From: Camellia lanceoleosa
Taxonomy: Eukaryota > Streptophyta > Magnoliopsida > Ericales > Theaceae
Assembly (NCBI GenBank): GCA_025200525.1
Contig: CM045759.1
Coordinates: 4,960,001-5,024,000 of the forward strand
Direction: 5' to 3'
Length of the DNA: 64,000 nt
In this document: piece by piece, positions 58,801 to 64,000 of the stretch
Layout: every line of letters begins with the position of its first letter
How positions within the stretch are numbered: the stretch's first letter is position 1
Position numbers and translations under genes: made by a program
The notes under the pieces: generated by a model
The model's database searches: none
What the model saw: only the letters and a program-made list of their open reading frames with translations
What the model was told of the DNA's origin: nothing

Positions 58801-59574
58801 CAAAAATGGGAAAAAAAGTGCAAGTTTCTCACCCTTGATGACTACCTTCACAAGAGTTGTTGGTGATGCTTCCTTGAGCTCAAATCCAGTCAAGAACCTC
58901 CAAGAACAGCCTCTGGAACCTCAGTTGCAAGGAGAGGGTGAAACACTAGGTGTTTTAGTACAATAGTGTGAACTAAAGCACCTAGTGTACTAAGAGAAAA
59001 AGAGAGATATGATATATGTATCTAACTTAACCCTAAAAACCAGAGCTCCAGCTCTCTAACAATGTCTAATGCTCTGAAAAATGCTAACCCTAAGTCAAGA
59101 GGGAGAGCTTTCCTCTTATAGAACTTGTAAACTTACAAGCTAAGCAAACAAGGGTTCATCCCTCCATACACGTGTATGGAGGGGAAGCCAATTGCACACA
59201 GCTGTCTGAAAATATCTCGTAAAGCAAGTGCACGAGTGGTCGGGCAAATTGGTCATTTGCCCAAAATAGTGCCGACCGGCACAAAATAGTGCCGACCGGC
59301 ACAATATAGTGCGGTGACAACTACTGACCAGTAGGTGGCCTCTAGCCCCACCGGTGGTGTGTGGGGATGCCTCATAAAGCATTCCCGCCTTCCAAGGCAA
59401 AACACAAGTGTTTGGTGCAAAACCAAACACAAACGGTCGAGTTCGGAGGTCCTGAGGCACGGTGCGCGAGCCGAGAACTCCGGGAACTCCAAACGAACAC
59501 AAACATGGATAATCACCGAGTGTTCCAACGGTGACGTCCAAGTCTTGAGGACGGTCAAAAATGGGGTGTCTACA
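55854..59574 (-). mobile_element. Long LTR (3' LTR, minus orientation) of a Ty3-type element
   Basis: On the minus strand the LTR starts TGTAGACACCCC (59574) and ends GACGTGTTACA (55854). The purine-rich sequence AAAGAGGGGCAAC precedes it, so this is the 3' LTR and the element body lies to the right. 3.7 kb, non-coding, with CATGC-rich text in 56450-58450. A TATA-like TTCTATAAGAGG lies at about 59111-59122. The 5' LTR is beyond the window, so borders rest on the LTR ends, the polypurine tract and the sharp break in the Copia gene. Confidence 0.75.
59111..59302 (-). promoter_or_regulatory. Ty3 LTR promoter: GTGCCGACCGGCAC words and TATA
   Basis: Two exact copies (59269-59282 and 59289-59302) of a near-palindromic 14-mer, about 270-305 bases from the LTR start. 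CTATAAGAGG follows on the minus strand about 150 bases downstream. Related words occur at 57203-57232. The word contains GCCGAC, the core of DRE/CRT elements. Confidence 0.55.
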
Positions 59575-59590
59575 GTTGCCCCTCTTTGAC
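59575..59590 (-). other. Polypurine tract
   Basis: The minus strand reads TCAAAGAGGGGCAAC directly before the LTR TG. Confidence 0.8.
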
Positions 59591-60639
59591 AGAACTCGAA
59601 AGTCATAACAATGACGGGAGTGAATGTCAAAGCCCAGAGACGACCCATTTTTGACAAGGCCGAAGACTTGGACAAACATACAAAGCGCAAATGGTTGAAC
59701 TCGCAAGCTGCCTACGTATCCCTTTAGGAATCAAACCAGCGTAGTTCAAGCACAGGCACACATGCCAAGGATAAGATATGCGCCCGTAGGCAGGGGCAAA
59801 ATGCAACTGAAAATGCAAGAAGCCGAGCATAACTTATGATCATGCAAAGAAAGCTGTAATGAAGCACACATGCGACAGTTATAAGCTAACATGCACCAAA
59901 CTACACTACAATGTAGAAAGGATGTAAGAGAATTATGAAATTCTCACAACGTCTCACGCGGAGGATACAATACCTGTGCGGCTCGCCTGGTTGCATCGGC
60001 AGTAAATGAGCCGTACATACAATATCGTGCCTGAAAAGAAAGCAAACTTAACAGGTATAATATTGTTAGCAAAATGCATGACATATGCAAATGCGAATGA
60101 TGAATGATATGCAATATATACAAAATGATGTATGAATAATGCAAATGAAAATGTAGTGCAATTAAAGCTAATGCGAACTACACGCAGGGCAATTGAATCA
60201 TGATTCAAACCGAAGTGGTTCGAAACCGCACAAATGTCAAATAGATTGATGGAGGTGACAAGTCCGTCTCCCATAGAACGATGTCTGATCTATGAGTACT
60301 TCGCACGGACACAAGAACAAGTATTGGGTGGAATGACATAAGTGGGGAAACGACCCGCTGGGGTGAGAATAATGATCCTAATGCCGGACGCAATGACTAC
60401 ACTACAATGTAGTATGTACAATGGACATGGCGCGCGGGCCAAACCGTATCTCGCCTAGGAAAGGAATGTACGCATACAAGCCATGTCTAGCACAGAACTT
60501 CTGTATACAGAACTGTGCTTCGACGTGAAAAGTAAGGGCACATACCAGACCAAGCTCAACAAGGAAAGGCGCAAGCCATAGATGGAAGATGATGCAGTGG
60601 ATGCATGCAACTATAATGCAATAGAAATGAATATTTACA

Positions 60640-60830
60640 GAAAATGCAAGACATATGCATGTATTGATGCATGAAATGCATGTGTTTGTTTTTTTTTTGA
60701 ATTTTTGAAAATGCATGACATATGCAATAGTATTAATGATGCATGACAATGCATGTCTTTTTGTTGTTTTTTTGTTGAAATGCATGACATATGCAATAGT
60801 ATTAATGATGCATGACAATGCAGTATGATG
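60640..60830 (+). repeat. ATGCATGACATATGCAATAG tandem repeats
   Basis: Two to three units of roughly 70-80 bases sharing ATGCATGACATATGCAATAG and TATTAATGATGCATGACAAT, separated by T-rich runs. Confidence 0.8.
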
Positions 60831-61247
60831 CAATGGCTGCGATTGCAGTTTTCCCTGTCCTACCAACGGGGCGATATACTAGGTTGGGTCAGTATCCAGA
60901 ATCGAGGCGTAAACACGCCGCCTCAACCTATGGGGCTTCCATACAGATTTCAAGCCGAGGGTACACCCCCTGGGTATTTAAACCAGACTTTAGTCTCGGA
61001 AATTCCGAACCTTTGCGTTCTAGGCATAAGCCATTCAAACTCTAGTTTTCACCGTCCCCATTGGTCTCCTAGGAACTCACCGCAAACACAGACGGGTGGC
61101 TTTACCAGACCACCGAAAGTCGTTCGGGCACGACAAACACCGAAGGAATTGCACCTTCAGAGGACTTAAGGTCTCCTAGACCGTGCGTGTTTAAGGTCTC
61201 GCCAGACTAGACGGGGTAACGATGAGATGCGCAAAACAACGCTATGA

Positions 61248-61735
61248 AATGCATGCAAAATGCAATGAGGTGCACCTTAATGCACCGAAGGTTTTGCACC
61301 TCCCGAGGATTTAAGGTCTCCTAGACCGTGCGTGTTTCAAAAGATGGAAAATGGAGTGCAATGAGGTACGCGTGCCTCAAAGGATGGAAAATGAAGTGCA
61401 ATGGGGGTGTGCGTCAAACGGCGCGATAAAATGCATGTCAAATGCAATGAGGGGCAACTTTAATGCACCGAAGGTCTTGCACCTCCTGAGGATTTAAGGT
61501 CTCCTAGACCGTGCATGTTTAAGGTCTCGCCAGACCGGGCGTATTTAAGGTCCCGCCGGACCCGGGGCAACTGATGAGGTGCGGGAAATAACGCGATGGA
61601 ATGCATGCCAAATGCAACGAGGTGCACCTTAACGCACCGAAGGTCTTGCACCTCCCGAGGATTTAAGGTCTCCTAGACCGCGCGTATTTTTGGTCCCGCC
61701 GGACCGTGCGTGTTTTCGGTCCCGCCGGACCCGGG
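61248..61735. repeat. Tandem units of about 170-185 bases with hairpin words
   Basis: Three units begin AATGCATGC-AAATGCAA (about 61248, 61430, 61600) and contain GCACCGAAGGT, TTGCACCTCC and GAGGATTTAAGGTCTCC. Later units add extra GGTCYCGCCRGACC words. Confidence 0.85.
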
Positions 61736-61963
61736 GCAAAATGAAATGCACATGAGGCACGCGTACCTCATGGGATGGAGAATGAGATGCAAAACAAAGT
61801 ACGTGAGGTAGTACACCTCACGTGACTCAAAGTGAAATGCGAAATGAAACACGTGAGGTAGTACACCTTACGTGACTCAAAATGAGATGCAAGATGAAGG
61901 AGTACGACACGCATGCCGCATGACAATGCAAAATGGTGCAAGTCGCAAGAGACGTGCAAGATG

Positions 61964-62140
61964 GCGCGATGCGTTAGACAACGCGAGTGCACAAAACAGT
62001 GCGATTGAATGCATGCCAAATGCAATATGATGCGCAAGATAGCGCGATGCGTTAGACAACGCGAGCGCACAAAACAGTGCGATTGAATGCATGCCAAATG
62101 CAATATGACGCGCAAAATAGCGCGATGCGTTAGACAACGC
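61964..62140. repeat. 78-base tandem repeat, about 2.3 copies
   Basis: GCGCGATGCGTTAGACAACG starts units at 61964, 62042 and 62120. Each also contains CACAAAACAGTGCGATTGAA and TGCATGCCAAATGCAATATG. Confidence 0.9.
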
Positions 62141-62344
62141 GTATGGGGCAACTTTTGAATCCCTGTAAACGACAAAAGGATACGAAAGGATACAATCTTC
62201 GCTTGAATTTGAGCGTCGCGCACAGTAGAGACGGTCTGAAGTCAAAACGGAGGCCGGTTGAGCATCGGGGATGCATTTTCTTGTACTTTCTTGAGCTATG
62301 AAGACCCAAAACTCCTCAATTTGCCTAAACAGGGCCTTGGGAAC

Positions 62345-62495
62345 ACCACCGGCTGGGTGGGGTGGTCACCGGCTACCACCGGCTGCATGAACTCATCTAT
62401 CGGCACAAAATAGTGCCGACCGGCACAAAAAAGTGCCGACCGGCCAAAAATGGCTGATCGGGCGATTTGACAATTTGCCTCGTCTTTTAAAATAG
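62345..62495 (+). promoter_or_regulatory. Promoter candidate of the PMD gene
   Basis: CACCGGCT words (three in 62345-62385) and the 14-mer GTGCCGACCGGCAC (62413-62426) with a second copy differing at the end (62433-62445) are followed by CTTTTAAAATAGGG (62484-62497), a TATA-like box, and then a CT-rich leader (62540-62560). Same words as in the LTR of this element, but in plus-strand (PMD gene) context. Confidence 0.55.
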
Positions 62496-62854
62496 GGTTC
62501 CAAACCCTATTTCCCTCATTCTCTTCCGCCGAAAACTCTTCCTCTCTCTCTCTAGAGTGTTTTTCCTTTGATTTTCGCTCACTTCCTCGAGTTTTCGCGC
62601 CATTTTCGTCGTCCGATTCGCGAAGTTCACCGCGTTTCGGACATTTTCGACCGAACAAAACTTTGTTTCGGTGCATTTTTCACCATTTTCGCCTTCTCGG
62701 GACTTGTTCCCCTCGACTTTCTCTTCATTCTCGTGCCTTTTCACATTCCGACCTTCCCGGCCATTTCCGGCCCTCTCGGGGTTGACCTTCTCGGTTGACT
62801 TTTCGTATTCCGGCCCATTTTTCATTTTCCGGCTATTTTCCATCATCATTACCC

Positions 62855-64000
62855 ATGGCAGACGATATTCCACATGTCGGGACTCCCCCGGACCATGAGA
62901 TGGACCCCGGGGTCGAGCTCCTCCCATTGAGCGAGCGCCCATTCGATCCGGCGACCTATCGCCCGGCCATCCACGTGCTACCACCCGATGGACTCCGCCA
63001 CTTCCGCGGCTTCGACAGAGTTTTGGACCCAGAGCTTCTGCTGCGCGAGCCGGCCTCCCACTTGTCTGCTGGCGCCACCGAGGTAACATTCTCGTCTCTT
63101 ATTTTCTGCAATGTAGGATTTCACGCCAATCGCCGTAGCTAATCGAACCCATTAATCGCTTAGTTCTCGATGTCATCAGTAGTTGATTGTAGACAACTTC
63201 ACAACTGACACCTGTTCAGGACCGACGCACATGCACACACACTACACTAGTCTGAATCACCCAAACACATGGCACACATTGCACTGCCGATTCGCCGACA
63301 CCCGGCGCTTATTTGATTCTGAAAACTCGCATCTTTGGATTTGCACAAAACTACACCAACACGGACACATCACACGTTGTAGTTCTTGAAACATACCGAG
63401 ACCCGGCTTCTATTTGAACGCGTTGAAAAGCACGCACACATTTGTTTACACCGATTCTCATAGAGCACCGACATGTCACGCATCGTAGCCCACACACCGT
63501 AAGTCAAACCCGATATCTGCTTGAATCTGAAAAATGTGCACACGCATAATCACCGCATGCTAACCTTCACAAACACACCGACACATCACAGCGTGAGTCC
63601 ACCGCAGCATAATCGGAAGCTTGAATCTGAAAAATGTGCACACATGCACCGTGTTTATACTGGAGCATCTGCAATATACTGACGCATTATACGCTTGTAG
63701 TTCACTGTAAGCACACCGGCACCCGGTTTTTTTGTTTGAATTTGTAAAAATCTGCACGCATACCAGATTTGTACCGACTGCATATCTTCATATGGCTTTG
63801 TAATCTCTTGACTATAGGGAGACTCCCATACTCTCCGCGGGTATGGGAACATTACCGCTCGCGACTGGTACGCCGAGCTGCCCGACGCCGTTAGCCGCAT
63901 TGTGGATCGGGCCGGCTTCGGTACCTTCTGCAGGGGACTTTCCAGACTCTCTACTTGCAGACCTCTTCTTGCCGCTCTGGCAGAGAGGTGGTGGGACACC
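62855..64000 (+). CDS. Plant mobile domain (PMD) protein, N-terminal part, runs off the window
   Basis: Exon 1 (62855-63082) encodes 76 residues from MADDIPHVGTPPDHEM. The intron (63083-63817, GTAACA...ACTATAG) joins in phase zero to exon 2 (63818 to the edge), which reads RDWYAELPDAVSRIVDRAGF and ALAERWWDT. This is the start of the PMD fold (a helix ending in AGFG, then L...L..RWW.T) found in MAIN/MAIL1 proteins, which act in transcript silencing and genome stability, and in many transposons. The frame is open in all visible sequence. The gene is antisense to the Ty3-type element around it, between pol (not visible) and the 3' LTR, where such elements carry additional ORFs. GC-rich coding sequence differs from the AT-rich host DNA. 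Confidence 0.75.

Larger units (their letters stand above)
59591..62340 (-). mobile_element. Ty3-type element 3' non-coding region
   Basis: Between the polypurine tract and the opposite-strand PMD gene. It holds ATGCATGACATATGCAATAG repeats (60640-60830), a block shared with 13760-14090 (60850-61170), hairpin words GGTCTCCTAGACC and GGTCCCGCCGGACC (61170-61731), and a 78-base tandem repeat (61964-62140). Long minus-strand open frames (59140-59706, 61768-62245) show no protein family and follow the repeats. Confidence 0.7.

Noticed and set aside
59140..59706. Minus-strand open frame of 188 codons
   Set aside because: No protein family, Cys/Phe/Leu-rich composition from the LTR sequence, and an overlapping second frame is equally long. 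Both lie in LTR or adjoining non-coding DNA.
61768..62245. Two overlapping minus-strand frames of 151 and 122 codons
   Set aside because: They follow the 78-base tandem repeat (multiple of three), which keeps any frame open; peptides are simply repeats.
62296..63089. Minus-strand frames of 126 and 200 codons opposite the PMD gene
   Set aside because: Shadow of the GC-rich leader and exon on the plus strand; no recognised domain, highly charged low-complexity text.

Overview
This is nuclear DNA of a flowering plant, very probably a eudicot. The evidence is intron-rich gene fragments of plant families (BSL1 kelch phosphatase, DHD-SDH, PGG/ankyrin, MICU), plant-type Copia, Ty3, Mutator-like and CACTA elements, plant mobile domain and Kaonashi-type ULP1 genes, and an AT-rich background. 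I cannot name the species. Apart from one compact intact host gene (51875-52501, a four-helix membrane protein), almost everything is transposon sequence or pseudogene.

Layout: 1-2780, LINE ORF2 remnant (minus strand) abutting a broken PGG/ankyrin exon (2881-3387). 4832-9824, a non-autonomous CACTA element (TSD ACC) carrying exon-intron fragments of two host genes. 9934-10985, a decayed MICU-type EF-hand gene. 11754-12952, a LINE ORF1 (RRM) remnant. 13107-16663, fragments of Ty3-type elements. 17354-27930, a complete but mutated 10.6-kb Copia element (minus strand, TSD CTTTT) with an extra env-like ORF. 27936-30020, AT-rich DNA without genes. 30024-50840, a large Mutator-like element of Kaonashi type: transposase on plus and a convergent ULP1-like protease gene on minus, itself interrupted by a solo LTR (31324-33483, TSD GTTTC) and a second CACTA element (42905-49839, TSD ACT). 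51272-51560, MITEs. 52901-55853, 5' half of a Tork-like Copia element, cut by a Ty3-type element (from 55854, minus strand) whose 3.7-kb LTR, polypurine tract, repeat-rich 3' region and opposite-strand plant-mobile-domain gene (62855 to the window end) fill the rest.

The strongest unexplained signal is shared by several unrelated LTR elements. Each has an array of one short, GC-rich, self-complementary word: CGCTCGAGCG in the Copia element and in the solo LTR, GTGCCGACCGGCAC in the 3' Ty3 element, CCGCACGTGCGG in the 15-16 kb remnant. The word arrays lie just upstream of TATA-like sequences in the LTR promoter, and in two elements a second array stands upstream of the extra (non gag-pol) ORF. 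This looks like a repeatedly evolved promoter module. A second signal is the Kaonashi element, whose non-coding DNA is saturated with the word CAGAGAAAATT or its complement.
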